From: Ectothiorhodospira sp. BSL-9
Lineage (GTDB): Bacteria > Pseudomonadota > Gammaproteobacteria > Ectothiorhodospirales > Ectothiorhodospiraceae
Length of the DNA: 64,000 nt
NCBI RefSeq assembly: GCF_001632845.1
Contig: NZ_CP011994.1
Location: 682,001-746,000, forward strand
Direction of reading: 5' to 3'
The position numbers and the translations under genes are program-made. Below are positions 14,677-23,830 of this stretch, piece after piece. The notes beneath the pieces were generated by a model, which was not told the DNA's origin, ran no database searches, and saw only the letters and a program-made list of their open reading frames with translations. Position 1 is the stretch's first letter; each line of letters begins with the position of its first letter.

Positions 14677-15168
14677 ATGCCAGAGACCACCCCCTCCGTG
14701 TATGACTTCGAGGCCACCGACATCCAGGGCAACCCCCGCCCGCTGTCGGAATTTGCCGGAAGGGTCCTGCTGATCACCAACGTGGCCAGTCAATGCGGTT
14801 TCACGCGCCAGTACAGTGGCCTGCAGGCCCTGCAGGATCGTTTCCATGAGCGCGGTTTCGACGTCCTGGGCTTTCCCTGCAACCAGTTCGGCAATCAGGA
14901 ACCCGGGGATGAATCCCAGATCGCCGAGTTCTGCAGTACACGGTTTCAGGCGAACTTTCCCATGTTTGCCAAGGTGGAGGTAAACGGCAACAACGCCCAC
15001 CCCCTCTACCAGCACCTCAAGGCCCAGGCGCCGGGCCTGATGGGCTCACAGGCCGTCAAATGGAACTTCACCAAGTTCCTGGTGGACCGTGAGGGCTGGG
15101 TGACCCGGCGATATGCCCCCAACACGGACCCCAAGGACATCGCCAAGGACATCGAGCGGCTGCTGTGA
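14677..15168 (+). CDS. Glutathione peroxidase (thioredoxin-type, Cys)
   Basis: 163 residues. The peroxidatic residue is Cys in NVASQCGFT (no selenocysteine codon). Other family motifs are FPCNQFGNQEPG with the conserved Gln, and WNFTKFLVD with the conserved Trp/Asn. It reduces hydroperoxides with glutathione or, more often for bacterial Cys forms, thioredoxin. No signal peptide is seen, so it is probably cytoplasmic. The ATG at 14677 fits the family start (short lead-in to YDFEATDI); the open frame extends upstream without similarity. Confidence 0.93.
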   Translation: MPETTPSVYDFEATDIQGNPRPLSEFAGRVLLITNVASQCGFTRQYSGLQALQDRFHERGFDVLGFPCNQFGNQEPGDESQIAEFCSTRFQANFPMFAKVEVNGNNAHPLYQHLKAQAPGLMGSQAVKWNFTKFLVDREGWVTRRYAPNTDPKDIAKDIERLL

Positions 15169-15173
15169 CACCC

Positions 15174-16040
15174 ATGAATACCGCCTCCTCCGACCCCACT
15201 CAACAAACTGCCCTGATCACCGGCGCCAACTCCGGCCTGGGCAAGGCCATCGCCATGGACCTGGCGCGTCGGGGCATGACCCTGGTGATGGTCTGCCGCT
15301 CCCTGCCCCGCGGCGAACAGGCCCGCTGGGAGATCCGTGCCGAAACCGGCAATGAAGACATCTATCTGATCGCCGGCGATCTCACGGAACAGGCGGATGT
15401 GCGTCGTGTGGCCGCGCATTTCAAGCGCGACTTCAAGGCCCTGCACCTGCTCATCAACAATGCCGGCAGCGCCTTCCCGGAGCGACGCCTCACCCAGGAT
15501 GGCATCGAAAAAGCCCTGGCCATCAACCATGTGGCCCCCCTGCTGCTCACCCGGTTGCTGCTACCCCGCCTCAAGGCCAGCGCTCCGGCACGGATCATCA
15601 ACGTAGGCACCCGGTTCAACACAGCCATGGACCTGGACGACCTCAACTGGGAGAAGCGGCGCTACCGCATGATGCAGGCCTACGGACAATCCAAGCTGGG
15701 GATGCTGCACACCACCTTCGCACTGGCGCGCCAGCTGGAGGGCACCGGAGTCACCGTGAACTGCGTCTTCCCGGGGGTGTTCATGTCCAATCTGGGTGGC
15801 ACCGATGGCGCCCAGAACGCCTTCTGGCGTGCCGTGGCTCGCTGGCTGGGATGGGCCATCCCTCCGGCAGAGCGCGCCGCACAGGGTGTGATCCACTACG
15901 CCACTGCGCCGGAGTGCGCCCAGCTGACCGGGCAGTATCTCTCCCGCAAGGGCCCCTTGAAGGCCCCGGCGCAGGCCAGGGATCCGGCGATGAACCAGCG
16001 GATTCTGGAGGCCACCGACGGCCTCATCACCCCGCCGTAA
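15174..16040 (+). CDS. Short-chain dehydrogenase/reductase
   Basis: 288 residues. Classical SDR features: NAD(P)-binding TGANSGLG at residues 15-22, NNAG, and the catalytic Tyr/Lys pair in YGQSKLG. The pattern resembles retinol-dehydrogenase-like SDRs; the substrate is unknown. It begins 5 nt after the peroxidase stop, so the two are probably cotranscribed. A GTG at 15165 overlapping the peroxidase stop is an alternative start. Confidence 0.88.
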   Translation: MNTASSDPTQQTALITGANSGLGKAIAMDLARRGMTLVMVCRSLPRGEQARWEIRAETGNEDIYLIAGDLTEQADVRRVAAHFKRDFKALHLLINNAGSAFPERRLTQDGIEKALAINHVAPLLLTRLLLPRLKASAPARIINVGTRFNTAMDLDDLNWEKRRYRMMQAYGQSKLGMLHTTFALARQLEGTGVTVNCVFPGVFMSNLGGTDGAQNAFWRAVARWLGWAIPPAERAAQGVIHYATAPECAQLTGQYLSRKGPLKAPAQARDPAMNQRILEATDGLITPP

Positions 16041-16265
16041 CGCCCACTCCGCCCCGCAGACGGGCCCCTGCACGCGGGCACAGCCCAGAACATTCAAGGA
16101 TCAGGGGCGCGACCCAATGCGCCCCCCCCCATCCCACCCTTCTCCTCCAGCACGCTGGCAAATCACGCCGTCTGGCATCTGCGACCCGGATGCGTCATAT
16201 TTTCCCTGGCCCAAGAGCCGGTAAAACCGATGACAAGAATACAGACCACCGAGGAGACCACCCCC
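16041..16265. other. Intergenic region before the TRAP operon
   Basis: 225 nt with no supported gene. It should hold the promoter of the TRAP operon; GAGGAGACC at 16251-16259 is a good ribosome binding site for dctP. Confidence 0.5.
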
Positions 16266-17384
16266 ATGTCCATCAAACGTCGCGACTTTCTCAAGGCAGG
16301 CACGGCAGTCGCCACGGGCGCCGCCGTGCTGGGCGCGCCCGCCATCGTCAAGGCCCGCGATCGCTTCAACTGGCGCATGACCACCACATGGCCCAGTGGG
16401 CTGCCCTTCTTCCAGACCGGCCCGGGCAGTGCCACGGATTTCGCCCGGCGGGTGGAGGAAATGTCGGACGGGCGTATCCGCATCCGCGTCTATTCGGCCA
16501 ACGAACTGGTACCCGCCTTCGAAGGCTTTGACGCCGCCTCCTCCGGCCGTCAGGTGCAGCTCAACCACGGCTGCGCCTATTACTGGGCCGGCAAGTCCTT
16601 CGCCGCCCAGTATTTCACCACCGTTCCCTTCGGCATGACCTTCCAGGGCCACAATGCCTGGCTGAACGAGGGCGGCGGTTACGAACTCTACCGGGAGGTG
16701 TACGAACCCTTTGACCTGATCCCCCTGGTGGTGGGCTGCACCGGGGTACAGCCCATGGGCTGGTTCCGTGAACCGGTGGAGAGCGTACGGGATTTCCGGG
16801 GACTGAACATCCGCATGCCGGGCCTGGCCGGGGACATCTACAACGCCATCGGCGCCAATGCGCGACTGCTGCCCGGTGGCGAATTGTTCGCTGCCCTGGA
16901 ACGCGGCGCCATCGATGCCGCCGAGTGGGTGGGCCCCTATTCCGATCGGGAACTGGGCCTGCATCGGGCCGCCAAGTACTACTATTCCTCCGGCTGGCAT
17001 GAGCCGGCCACCAGCACCGAGGTGGTGGTGAACCGTCGCGCCTGGGATTCCCTGCCCAAGGACCTGCAGGCGGTGATGCGCAACGCCGCCGCAGCCTGCA
17101 ACATCACCTCCCATGCCTGGCTGGAGGCCCGCAACGCCGATGCCCTGGACGACCTGGTGAACAACCATGGGGTGCAGTTCGGCCCGGTGCCCGACGATGT
17201 AATCGAGGCCCTGCTGGAGGCCACCCGGGATATCCTCAGCGACCGCGCCGCGGACGATGAGCTCACCCGCAAGGTCCACGAGAGCTATTTCAGGTTCAAG
17301 GCCCGCCACGACCGCTGGCAGGCCAACTCGGAGACCATGTTCCAGACCCAGATCCGGGATCTGGGGCAAAAGATCCTGGGATAA
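16266..17384 (+). CDS. TRAP transporter periplasmic binding protein (DctP/TakP type)
   Basis: 372 residues. It starts with a twin-arginine signal (IKRRDFLKAGTAVATGAAVLG), so it is probably exported folded. The mature part begins RFNWRMTTTWPSG. EWVGPYSDRELGL and the following AAKYYYSSGWHEP are typical of the TakP-like branch, whose characterised members bind 2-oxo acids or lactate; the ligand here is inferred from that branch. It is the first gene of a TRAP operon, separated from the permease genes by a hairpin that may reduce downstream expression. Confidence 0.92.
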   Translation: MSIKRRDFLKAGTAVATGAAVLGAPAIVKARDRFNWRMTTTWPSGLPFFQTGPGSATDFARRVEEMSDGRIRIRVYSANELVPAFEGFDAASSGRQVQLNHGCAYYWAGKSFAAQYFTTVPFGMTFQGHNAWLNEGGGYELYREVYEPFDLIPLVVGCTGVQPMGWFREPVESVRDFRGLNIRMPGLAGDIYNAIGANARLLPGGELFAALERGAIDAAEWVGPYSDRELGLHRAAKYYYSSGWHEPATSTEVVVNRRAWDSLPKDLQAVMRNAAAACNITSHAWLEARNADALDDLVNNHGVQFGPVPDDVIEALLEATRDILSDRAADDELTRKVHESYFRFKARHDRWQANSETMFQTQIRDLGQKILG

Positions 17385-17390
17385 CCCGCT

Positions 17391-17430
17391 CTCACCCCAG
17401 CCCCTCTCCCCTTTGCGGGAGAGGGGCTTC
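17391..17430 (+). terminator. C-rich hairpin between TRAP binding protein and permeases
   Basis: CCCCTCTCCC and GGGAGAGGGG pair around a 6-nt loop (17401-17426), followed by CTTCA. It lies between dctP and dctQ and may act as an attenuator or RNA stabiliser that keeps the binding protein in excess over the membrane subunits. Confidence 0.5.
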
Positions 17431-17450
17431 ATGCTGCCTGGGAGGCATTC

Positions 17451-18008
17451 ATGTCCCGACTCCTGCTGCGCATCGAACGCGCCCTGAACCAGGTGACCCG
17501 CCTGGCTGGCTGGATAGCAGCCATCAGCATGGCGGCTCTGGTGCTGCTGGTCTTCGCCAACATGGCGGCCCGCTATGCCCTGGGCATGGGCAGTGTCTGG
17601 TCCCAGGAACTGGAATGGTATGTGCTGTCCCTCACGGTGATGACGGGCATCGCCTATGCCATGCGCTCCGATGAGCACGTGCGGGTGGATGTGTTCTCCC
17701 ATCACCTCAGCCGCGTGGGCAAGCTCTGGCTGGATGGCATCACCATGCTGCTGGTGGCCATCCCCGTCTCCCTGCTGGTTCTTTACTACACCTGGCCTTT
17801 CGTGCAGATCTCCTACGTGCGCGGTGAAGGCTCACCCAATGCCGGCGGCATGCCCTGGCTGTTCCTGCCCAAGGCCATGATCCTGGTGGGCTTTGCGCTG
17901 ATTCTCATCGAGTCATTGCGACAATTGCTGCGCATTGGTCGGCGCCTGGTCTTCCATTACCGCCATGCACGTCGTCACCACGCAGGGAGCGCCGATCATG
18001 CCGCTTGA
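17451..18008 (+). CDS. dctQ: TRAP transporter small permease (DctQ)
   Basis: 185 residues with four predicted transmembrane helices. It has the DctQ-type second segment NMAARYALGMGSVWSQELEWY and the conserved HVRVD motif after helix 2. It associates with the large permease. GGGAGG lies about 6 nt before the ATG. It overlaps the large permease gene by 11 nt. Confidence 0.92.
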   Translation: MSRLLLRIERALNQVTRLAGWIAAISMAALVLLVFANMAARYALGMGSVWSQELEWYVLSLTVMTGIAYAMRSDEHVRVDVFSHHLSRVGKLWLDGITMLLVAIPVSLLVLYYTWPFVQISYVRGEGSPNAGGMPWLFLPKAMILVGFALILIESLRQLLRIGRRLVFHYRHARRHHAGSADHAA

Positions 18009-19323
18009 GTACATCGCCCTGATGATGGTGGTCGCCTTCTTCGTCCTGGTGCTGACCGGGATACCGGTGGCTTTTGCCGTGGCGGCAGTGGGCTTCATCT
18101 TCGGCTTCATCGGCTTTGAAGGCTGGTTGTTCGAACTGCTGCCCGCCCGCATCTTCGGCACCATCACCAATTACACCCTGCTGGCCATCCCCTTATTCGT
18201 CTTCATGGGCGTGATGCTGGACAAGACCCGGGTGGCCGAGCGCATGCTGGAGGTGATCGGCCATGCCAGCGGTGCCCTGCCCGGTGGCATGGCCCTGGCG
18301 GTGATCATGGTGGGTGTACTCATGGGAGCGGCCACCGGCATCGTGGGGGCGGCCATTGTCACCCTCACCCTGATGGCCCTGCCCACGCTACTCAGGCGCG
18401 GCTACAAACCCACCGTGGCCTGCGGCACCATATGCGCCTCGGGCACCCTGGGTCAGATCATTCCTCCAAGCCTGGTGCTGCTGGTGCTGGCAGACACCAT
18501 GAACCTCTCGGTGGGCAGCCTGTTTGCCGCGGCCCTGATCCCGGGGCTGCTGCTGGCCACCCTGTACGTGCTGTACCTGTTCGTGCTGGCCTGGTTCTAT
18601 TCCGCCGACGTGCCGGCCCTGGATGCGGCCGAGCGGGCAGCCATGAGCACCCGTCAATTGATCCGGGACCTGTTCACCTCGGTACTGCCCCCGCTGGCCT
18701 TGGTGCTGGCGGTGCTGGGGGCCATCATCGGTGGCATCGCGGCCCCCACCGAGGCAGCTGCCGTGGGCGCGGTGGGTGCCGTGGTGGTGGCGGCGGTGAT
18801 GGGGCGGTTGAGCCGACCGGTGATGTCCGAGACCCTGAAGGTCACGGTGCGCATCACCGCCATGGTGTTTTTCGTGCTGATCGCCTCGCAGGTGTTCGCC
18901 CTGGCCTTCCGGGGGCTGGATGGAGAGTTCCTGGTGGAGGCCATGTTTGACTGGGTGCCCGGCGGACCCTACGGCACGCTGCTGTTCATGCTGCTGCTGA
19001 TCTTCCTGCTAGGGTTTTTCCTGGAGTGGATTCAGATCACCTACATCGTGGTGCCGCTGTTCATGCCCTTCCTGGCGGGCTACCCGGAGTTCTCCATGGT
19101 GTGGATCGCCATCCTGATCGCCATGAACCTGCAGACCTCGTTCCTCACGCCGCCGTTCGGATGGTCGCTGATCTTCATGAAGGGGGTGGCGCCCCGAGGC
19201 ATCAAGACCACGGACATCTACAAGGGCGCCATCCCCTTCGTGATCATCCAGCTGGCCGCCCTGGGGCTGCTGGTGGCCTTCCCGCAGATCGCCCTGTGGC
19301 TGCCCGAGGCGATCGGGTGGTGA
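17998..19323 (+). CDS. dctM: TRAP transporter large permease (DctM)
   Basis: 441 residues, about 12 hydrophobic helices. Family signatures include IPLFVFMGVMLDKTRVAERM, GAATGIVGAAIVTL, CASGTLGQIIPPSLVL, APTEAAAVGA and the C-terminal TSFLTPPFGWSLIFMKG. It catalyses sodium- or proton-coupled uptake of the substrate delivered by the binding protein. The ATG at 17998 lies inside the end of dctQ, preceded by CAGGGAGCG. Confidence 0.95.
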   Translation: MPLEYIALMMVVAFFVLVLTGIPVAFAVAAVGFIFGFIGFEGWLFELLPARIFGTITNYTLLAIPLFVFMGVMLDKTRVAERMLEVIGHASGALPGGMALAVIMVGVLMGAATGIVGAAIVTLTLMALPTLLRRGYKPTVACGTICASGTLGQIIPPSLVLLVLADTMNLSVGSLFAAALIPGLLLATLYVLYLFVLAWFYSADVPALDAAERAAMSTRQLIRDLFTSVLPPLALVLAVLGAIIGGIAAPTEAAAVGAVGAVVVAAVMGRLSRPVMSETLKVTVRITAMVFFVLIASQVFALAFRGLDGEFLVEAMFDWVPGGPYGTLLFMLLLIFLLGFFLEWIQITYIVVPLFMPFLAGYPEFSMVWIAILIAMNLQTSFLTPPFGWSLIFMKGVAPRGIKTTDIYKGAIPFVIIQLAALGLLVAFPQIALWLPEAIGW

Positions 19324-19370
19324 TGGCTGGAGGCCGTTGGGCCTGCCAGCCAGAGCCACCCCCTGCGTGA

Positions 19371-19580
19371 TCAGGCGACTTCGACGTACTCAACGTGGCT
19401 GCTCGGCGGTGGAATGGGCTCCCCGTCTTCTCGCATACCGTCAAGGTGAAACTCGATCGCCTCCCGAATCTGCTGCTCGACCTCTTCGATGCTTGCCCCG
19501 GTGGCAATACAGCCCGGCAAATCGGGCACATAGGCTGAGTAGTTTTTTTCTGCCTTTTCAATGACGATTGCGTACTTCAT
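19371..19580 (-). CDS. hicB: HicB family antitoxin
   Basis: 69 residues. MKYAIVIEKAEKNYSAYVPDLPGCIATG is the partial-RNase-H-like HicB fold that binds and blocks HicA. The C-terminal part is short and has no obvious DNA-binding domain. It is encoded 8 nt downstream of hicA on the same strand. The ATG at 19580 fits the family start. Confidence 0.9.
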   Translation of the reverse strand: MKYAIVIEKAEKNYSAYVPDLPGCIATGASIEEVEQQIREAIEFHLDGMREDGEPIPPPSSHVEYVEVA

Positions 19581-19588
19581 AGCAGCAC

Positions 19589-19774
19589 CTATTTCCAGCC
19601 AGCCTGTTTGCAAATGCTGTCCACCGTTCCGACAGCCAAATCATCTCCGGGTTTTCCTGGCACTGTCACCCTGCCGGGTTTAGAGGGATGCTTGAATTGC
19701 CGGTGACTACCCCGTGTTGAGTGTTGGTACCACCCGTCTTCCTTCAATTTCCGGAGAATATCGCGTACTTTCAT
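19589..19774 (-). CDS. hicA: HicA family mRNA interferase toxin
   Basis: 61 residues with the double-stranded-RNA-binding-like HicA fold: KVRDILRKLKEDGWYQHSTRGSHRQFKHP, including the catalytic His in GSHRQF, then GRVTVPGKPGDDLAVGTVDSICKQAG. HicA cleaves mRNA when not bound by HicB. The order toxin then antitoxin is usual. It sits between the TRAP operon (convergent) and a TauE-type gene. Confidence 0.92.
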   Translation of the reverse strand: MKVRDILRKLKEDGWYQHSTRGSHRQFKHPSKPGRVTVPGKPGDDLAVGTVDSICKQAGWK

Positions 19775-19817
19775 CCGTTCTAGATTATCCCATCCGTATG
19801 TCCTGGAGTAGCCTGAA

Positions 19818-20594
19818 TTACGTAGGCCCGGACCGGTATACATCGACAAAAAAGATCACCGTGGTGATCGCCCCCACGAGAACAATGCCGTTGCGCAAGA
19901 CATTCGGCGGCAGGCGCCGGCCGATGCGGGCGCCAGCGAAGCCGCCCAGGACGGCGGCCAGGGCCATGGGGGGCAGTTCCGGCCAGGAGATGGCGCCGCC
20001 AGCCACGAAGATGGCCACGGCAATCACGGTGAGCACGGCGGAGAGCAGGTTTTTCAGGCCGTTGGCCACGTTCAGGTCATGCACACCCAGCAGGCGGAAC
20101 ATGGCCAGCATGACGATGCCCATGCCACCGTTGAAATACCCGCCATAGCCGCACACGGCCAGCACCCCCACCCGACCCCAGAGGCCATGGCCACGCCCCG
20201 CACGCCGGGACAGAAACCCATGCAGACGCGGCCCGAAGGCGAACAACACCGTGGCAAACAGCAGCAGCCAGGGCACGATCACCCGGAAGGCCTGATCCGA
20301 GGTGGCCAGCAGCAGCAAGGCACCCGCAGCGCCCCCCACGGCACCGATGACCACCACCGCCAGCACCGACAACCCCGCCGGGGCCTTGATGAGATCCCGA
20401 TAGGCCCAGGCACTGGCCAGATAGCCCGGCAGCAGAGCCGCCGTGCCAGTGGCATTGGCCGCCACCGGGGGCACACCGGTAAACACCAGAGCCGGCAGGG
20501 TAAGGAAACTGCCGCCACCGGCCAGGGCATTGATGATGCCAGCGAAGAAGGCCGCCGTGGCGATGATCAGGATGCTAAGCGGTTCCAGAGCCAC
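19818..20594 (-). CDS. TauE/SafE (TSUP) family permease
   Basis: 258 residues, about eight transmembrane helices. The N-terminal GIINALAGGGSFLTLPALVF and later GYFNGGMGIVMLAMF segments are typical of the TSUP family, whose members export sulfite, sulfoacetate or related organic sulfur anions. The substrate is not determinable here. The start lies about 20 bp from the left edge of the accessory island. Confidence 0.88.
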   Translation of the reverse strand: MALEPLSILIIATAAFFAGIINALAGGGSFLTLPALVFTGVPPVAANATGTAALLPGYLASAWAYRDLIKAPAGLSVLAVVVIGAVGGAAGALLLLATSDQAFRVIVPWLLLFATVLFAFGPRLHGFLSRRAGRGHGLWGRVGVLAVCGYGGYFNGGMGIVMLAMFRLLGVHDLNVANGLKNLLSAVLTVIAVAIFVAGGAISWPELPPMALAAVLGGFAGARIGRRLPPNVLRNGIVLVGAITTVIFFVDVYRSGPT

Positions 20595-20615
20595 GCGCGT
20601 GCTCCTCTGGGGGGG

Positions 20616-20666
20616 ACGATCCTGAACATCGCTCCAGATGAAATCTGGCCATCTTCCTTTCTCCTT
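20616..20666 (-). pseudogene. 5' fragment of a cassette gene (second copy of the 32085 gene start)
   Basis: On the minus strand a ribosome binding site and the first ~45 nt of an open frame closely match the start of the gene at 31639-32085. The shared stretch includes GGAGCGATGTTCAGGATCGT (reverse-complement reading). A 1-nt insertion after the second codon shifts the frame, and similarity stops at about 20616, where the tauE upstream region begins. It marks a recombination edge of the island. Confidence 0.75.
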
Positions 20667-20682
20667 TTAAGTTTTTTCGCCT

Positions 20683-20760
20683 AACGTCCCGCTCACGCGC
20701 CGGTTTTGAGCGGTGAAGAGGCGGAAAATCGGTCGCTGTAAAGCCGCCAGAGCCAACCTA
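20683..20760 (-). repeat. Partial attC-like site at the left edge of the island
   Basis: GCCTAAC at 20689-20695 (the reverse complement of a GTTAGGC core) lies just upstream of the truncated cassette gene, exactly where the right half of an attC would be. The complementary half is not found; the IS3-type element starts at 20789 and may have removed it. Confidence 0.35.
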
Positions 20761-20850
20761 GCAAAAACTATGGAACAGGTCCCCCCCGTGCCAATATGAC
20801 CTGCGACACCTACCCCCGAGAGATCAGTGAGCAAAGAGGTAGGTATGATG

Positions 20851-22233
20851 GAGTTAAGCTCAGATCTGGTGTATGGGGGAAGGAAGTGAAGGTGGCGTAT
20901 CCTGTTGATTGATCACGACCAAGATCTCAATCAACAAAAGCGGATACGCCATGACCAAGTCTACCCTTCAAGCTGTTTCACAACCAGAACCGCAGGCCAC
21001 GGATCCGCTGCACGAGCTGCTGCGCCAGGGTGCCCGCGACCTGATTGCCCAGGCGGTCGAGGCCGAACTGGCCACTTTCCTGGCGCAGCATGCCGAGCAG
21101 CGCCTCGACGATGGGCGCCAGGCGGTGGTTCGCAATGGCTACCTGCCCGAGCGCACGGTGCAGACCGGGATCGGTGATGTCAGCGTCCAGGTGCCCAAGG
21201 TGCGTGACCGCAGTGGCGGTGGCGCCTGCTTCAACAGCAGTCTGCTGCCGCCCTACCTGAAGCGGGCTCGCAGCGTTGAGGAGTTGATCCCCTGGCTCTA
21301 CCTGAAGGGGGTCTCCACCGGGGACTACCAGGAGGCCCTGAGGGCATTGCTGGGTGAGAAGGCCAAGGGGCTCTCGGCCAACACGGTTTCACGGCTCAAG
21401 AAGCAGTGGGAGGATGAGCACACAGCGTGGCGGCAGCAGGACCTGTCAGACCGCCGCTACGTCTACTGGTGGGCTGACGGCATCTACAGCAAGGTGCGCA
21501 TGGATGACCGCTTGTGCCTGCTGGTGATCATCGGGGTCACGGAGCATGGCCGCAAGGAGCTGGTGGCTGTCGAGGATGGCTTCCGTGAGTCGGCGGATAG
21601 CTGGGAGGCGCTGCTGACCCACTTGCGGGAGCGCGGCCTCACCACCGGCCCCAAGTTGGCTGTGGGCGACGGTGCCATGGGGTTCTGGGCAGCGCTGAGC
21701 AAGATCTATCCACAGACGGACCATCAGCGCTGCTGGGTCCACAAGACAGCGAATGTGCTCAACAAGCTGCCCAAGTCGGTGCAGCCCAAGGTCAAGTCCG
21801 ATCTCCAGGAAATCTGGATGGCGCAGACCCGAGAAATGGCTCACCAGGCCTTTGATCGCACCCTGAAACGCTTCGAGGCCAAGTACCCCAAGGCGATGGC
21901 CTGCCTGGCAAAGGATCGGGATGAGCTGCTGGCATTTTACGATTACCCTGCGGAGCATTGGGTGCACATCCGAACCACCAACCCGGTGGAATCGACGTTC
22001 TCCACGGTTCGCCTGCGGACCAAGCGCAGCCGGAGCTGCGGATCCCGGGCGACGACATTGGCGATGGTATTCAAGCTGCTCCAGAGTGCCCAGAAGCGCT
22101 GGAGACGCATCAAGCATTTCCAGAAACTGGAACTGGTCGTCAACAACGTCAAGTTCCAGGACGGAGAGCAAGTAATCGATCAGTCAGACAGGAAGGCCGC
22201 CTGACCGCCGTACACCAGATTTGACAATAACTC
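20851..22233 (+). mobile_element. IS256-family element with 9-bp target duplication
   Basis: 1383 bp. The terminal inverted repeats begin GAGTTA...ATCTGGTGTA at both ends. GGTATGATG is present at 20842-20850 and again at 22234-22242, a perfect 9-bp duplication as expected for IS256. It landed in the orfA start region of the IS3-type element. Confidence 0.93.
20951..22204 (+). CDS. IS256-family (Mutator-type) transposase
   Basis: 417 residues, intact. The DDE triad is visible: Asp in [11 protein letters not shown], Asp in [11 protein letters not shown], and Glu in [11 protein letters not shown]. The C/H region [18 protein letters not shown] is a family hallmark. The ATG at 20951 is chosen because the conserved N-terminal domain follows directly. 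Confidence 0.95.
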   Translation: MTKSTLQAVSQPEPQATDPLHELLRQGARDLIAQAVEAELATFLAQHAEQRLDDGRQAVVRNGYLPERTVQTGIGDVSVQVPKVRDRSGGGACFNSSLLPPYLKRARSVEELIPWLYLKGVSTGDYQEALRALLGEKAKGLSANTVSRLKKQWEDEHTAWRQQDLSDRRYVYWWADGIYSKVRMDDRLCLLVIIGVTEHGRKELVAVEDGFRESADSWEALLTHLRERGLTTGPKLAVGDGAMGFWAALSKIYPQTDHQRCWVHKTANVLNKLPKSVQPKVKSDLQEIWMAQTREMAHQAFDRTLKRFEAKYPKAMACLAKDRDELLAFYDYPAEHWVHIRTTNPVESTFSTVRLRTKRSRSCGSRATTLAMVFKLLQSAQKRWRRIKHFQKLELVVNNVKFQDGEQVIDQSDRKAA

Positions 22234-22236
22234 GGT

Positions 22237-22755
22237 ATGATGAAGATCAACCCGCAGTCGAAGGTACCCATGCACGCAGAGAACGTTCCTTCCGATCCGG
22301 GCGCATTGCAAGGAGCCCGTAGGGCGACTGAAGATGCGCCCGGATCGACACCGGCGCCGATCCCGCCCGGCAGCGATTCCGAGGTGGTGCCGCGTGCGCG
22401 CCGCCGCACCTTCACCAACGCCGACAAGCGCCGCATTCTACAGGCTGCTGACCGATGCACCCGGCCCGGAGAAATCGGTGCGCTGATGCGCCGCGAGGGC
22501 GTGTACTCATCGTCCCTGAGCACTTGGCGGCGCCAGCGTGAGGCCGCAGACCTGGCGGCACTGGCGCCCCAAAAACGCGGCCCCAAGGTGGACGCTGGCG
22601 CGCGCATTGATGCACAGCAGATTGCCCGGCTGACCCGTGAGCGCGACACGCTGCGCGTCGAACTCGACAAAGCGCGCCTGGTGATCGAGGTCCAAAAAAA
22701 AGTTACTGCGCTGCTGGATCTGCTGGCCACCACCGACAAGCACGGGAACACCTGA
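22237..22755 (+). CDS. IS3-type transposase OrfA
   Basis: 172 residues (160 if the ATG at 22270 is used). It contains a helix-turn-helix (FTNADKRRILQAADRCTRPGEIGALMRREGVYSSSLSTWRR) and a leucine-zipper-like C-terminal helix (IARLTRERDTLRVELDKARLVIEVQKK). The original upstream region has been displaced by the IS256 insertion. The stop overlaps the orfB ATG. Confidence 0.85.
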   Translation: MMKINPQSKVPMHAENVPSDPGALQGARRATEDAPGSTPAPIPPGSDSEVVPRARRRTFTNADKRRILQAADRCTRPGEIGALMRREGVYSSSLSTWRRQREAADLAALAPQKRGPKVDAGARIDAQQIARLTRERDTLRVELDKARLVIEVQKKVTALLDLLATTDKHGNT

Positions 22756-23801
22756 TGGCCGCTGCGTTGGAACTCACCCCCTCGCTCGGCGTCGGCGCGG
22801 CATGTCGCGCCATGGGCCTTGGGCGTGGCGAACCTGCACGCCACAAAGTCCGCGTGCACCGGCGCACGGTCATGGGGCCGCCCCGGCCGCGGGCACCTCG
22901 GCCTCCGCCGCCTATGGCCCTGGATGCCAACGAACGGCAGACGGTCCTGGACACCCTGAACAGCGAACGCTTCGCCGATACCGCGCCGGCGGCCGTGCAC
23001 GCCACGCTGCTCGACGAGGGCGTCTACGTTGGCTCAGTGCGCACCATGTACCGGCTACTGGCGGCCAACGGCGCCAGCGGCGAGCGGCGCAACCAGCTCA
23101 CGCACCCGGTCTATGCCAAGCCCGAACTGCTGGCCACAGCGCCCAATCGCGTTTGGTCGTGGGATATCACGAAACTCAAGGGGCCCGCGAAGTGGACCTG
23201 CTTCCATCTCTACGTGATCCTGGACATCTACAGCCGCTTCGTCGTGGGCTGGCTCATCGCCCCCCGGGAGTCCTCTGAGCTCGCCCAGCAGCTCATCGCC
23301 GACACGGTGGCGCGGCACAACGTTGAGCCCGGCATGCTGACCCTGCACGCCGACCGGGGTGCGGCCATGCGCTCCAAGCCGGTCGCCAGCCTGCTGGTCG
23401 ACCTCGATGTCGTCAAGAGCCACAGCCGACCTCACGTCTCGGACGACAACCCGTTCTCCGAGTCGCAGTTCAAAACCATGAAGTATCGGCCCGGATTCCC
23501 TCAGCGCTTCGGCTGCATCGAGGACGCACGAGCCCACTGCCAAACCTTCTTTGCCTGGTACAACGCCGAGCACCGCCATAGCGGCATCGGCTACATGACC
23601 CCGCACAGCGTCCACTACGGCTTGGCCGCCGACCTTCGGGTCATCCGCCAGGTCACGCTTGACGCCGCCTTCCTGGCCAACCCCAACCGGTTCAAGAGCA
23701 TGCGGCCCCGACTGCCGCCGATGCCGACCGCTGTCTGGATCAACCCGCCACCTGAGGAGAAAACACCCCCCAGCGAACCCGTAGCCTGCACACTAAATTA
23801 A
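22755..23801 (+). CDS. IS3-type transposase OrfB (DDE integrase core)
   Basis: 348 residues. The rve core carries the DD(35)E residues: Asp in VWSWDITKLKG, Asp in LTLHADRGAAM, and Glu in FSESQFKTMKYRP. The ending YNAEHRHSGIGYMTPHSVHYG is standard for IS3 OrfB. It starts at the orfA stop (TGATGG), so expression may need reinitiation or frameshifting. Confidence 0.93.
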   Translation: MAAALELTPSLGVGAACRAMGLGRGEPARHKVRVHRRTVMGPPRPRAPRPPPPMALDANERQTVLDTLNSERFADTAPAAVHATLLDEGVYVGSVRTMYRLLAANGASGERRNQLTHPVYAKPELLATAPNRVWSWDITKLKGPAKWTCFHLYVILDIYSRFVVGWLIAPRESSELAQQLIADTVARHNVEPGMLTLHADRGAAMRSKPVASLLVDLDVVKSHSRPHVSDDNPFSESQFKTMKYRPGFPQRFGCIEDARAHCQTFFAWYNAEHRHSGIGYMTPHSVHYGLAADLRVIRQVTLDAAFLANPNRFKSMRPRLPPMPTAVWINPPPEEKTPPSEPVACTLN

Positions 23802-23830
23802 CGTCCCCGGGTGTCGCAAAACCATTGACA

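Larger units (their letters stand above)
20789..23830 (+). mobile_element. IS3-type element interrupted by IS256
   Basis: Ends TGCCAATATGACCTGCGACACC (left) and, read inward on the minus strand, TGTCAATGGTTTTGCGACACC (right) are imperfect inverted repeats. Two consecutive frames (orfA 22237-22755, orfB 22755-23801) encode the transposase. Removing the IS256 insertion and its 9-bp duplication leaves about 1650 bp, long for IS3. No clear flanking duplication was seen. The right end cuts into a yefM-like gene. Confidence 0.8.
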
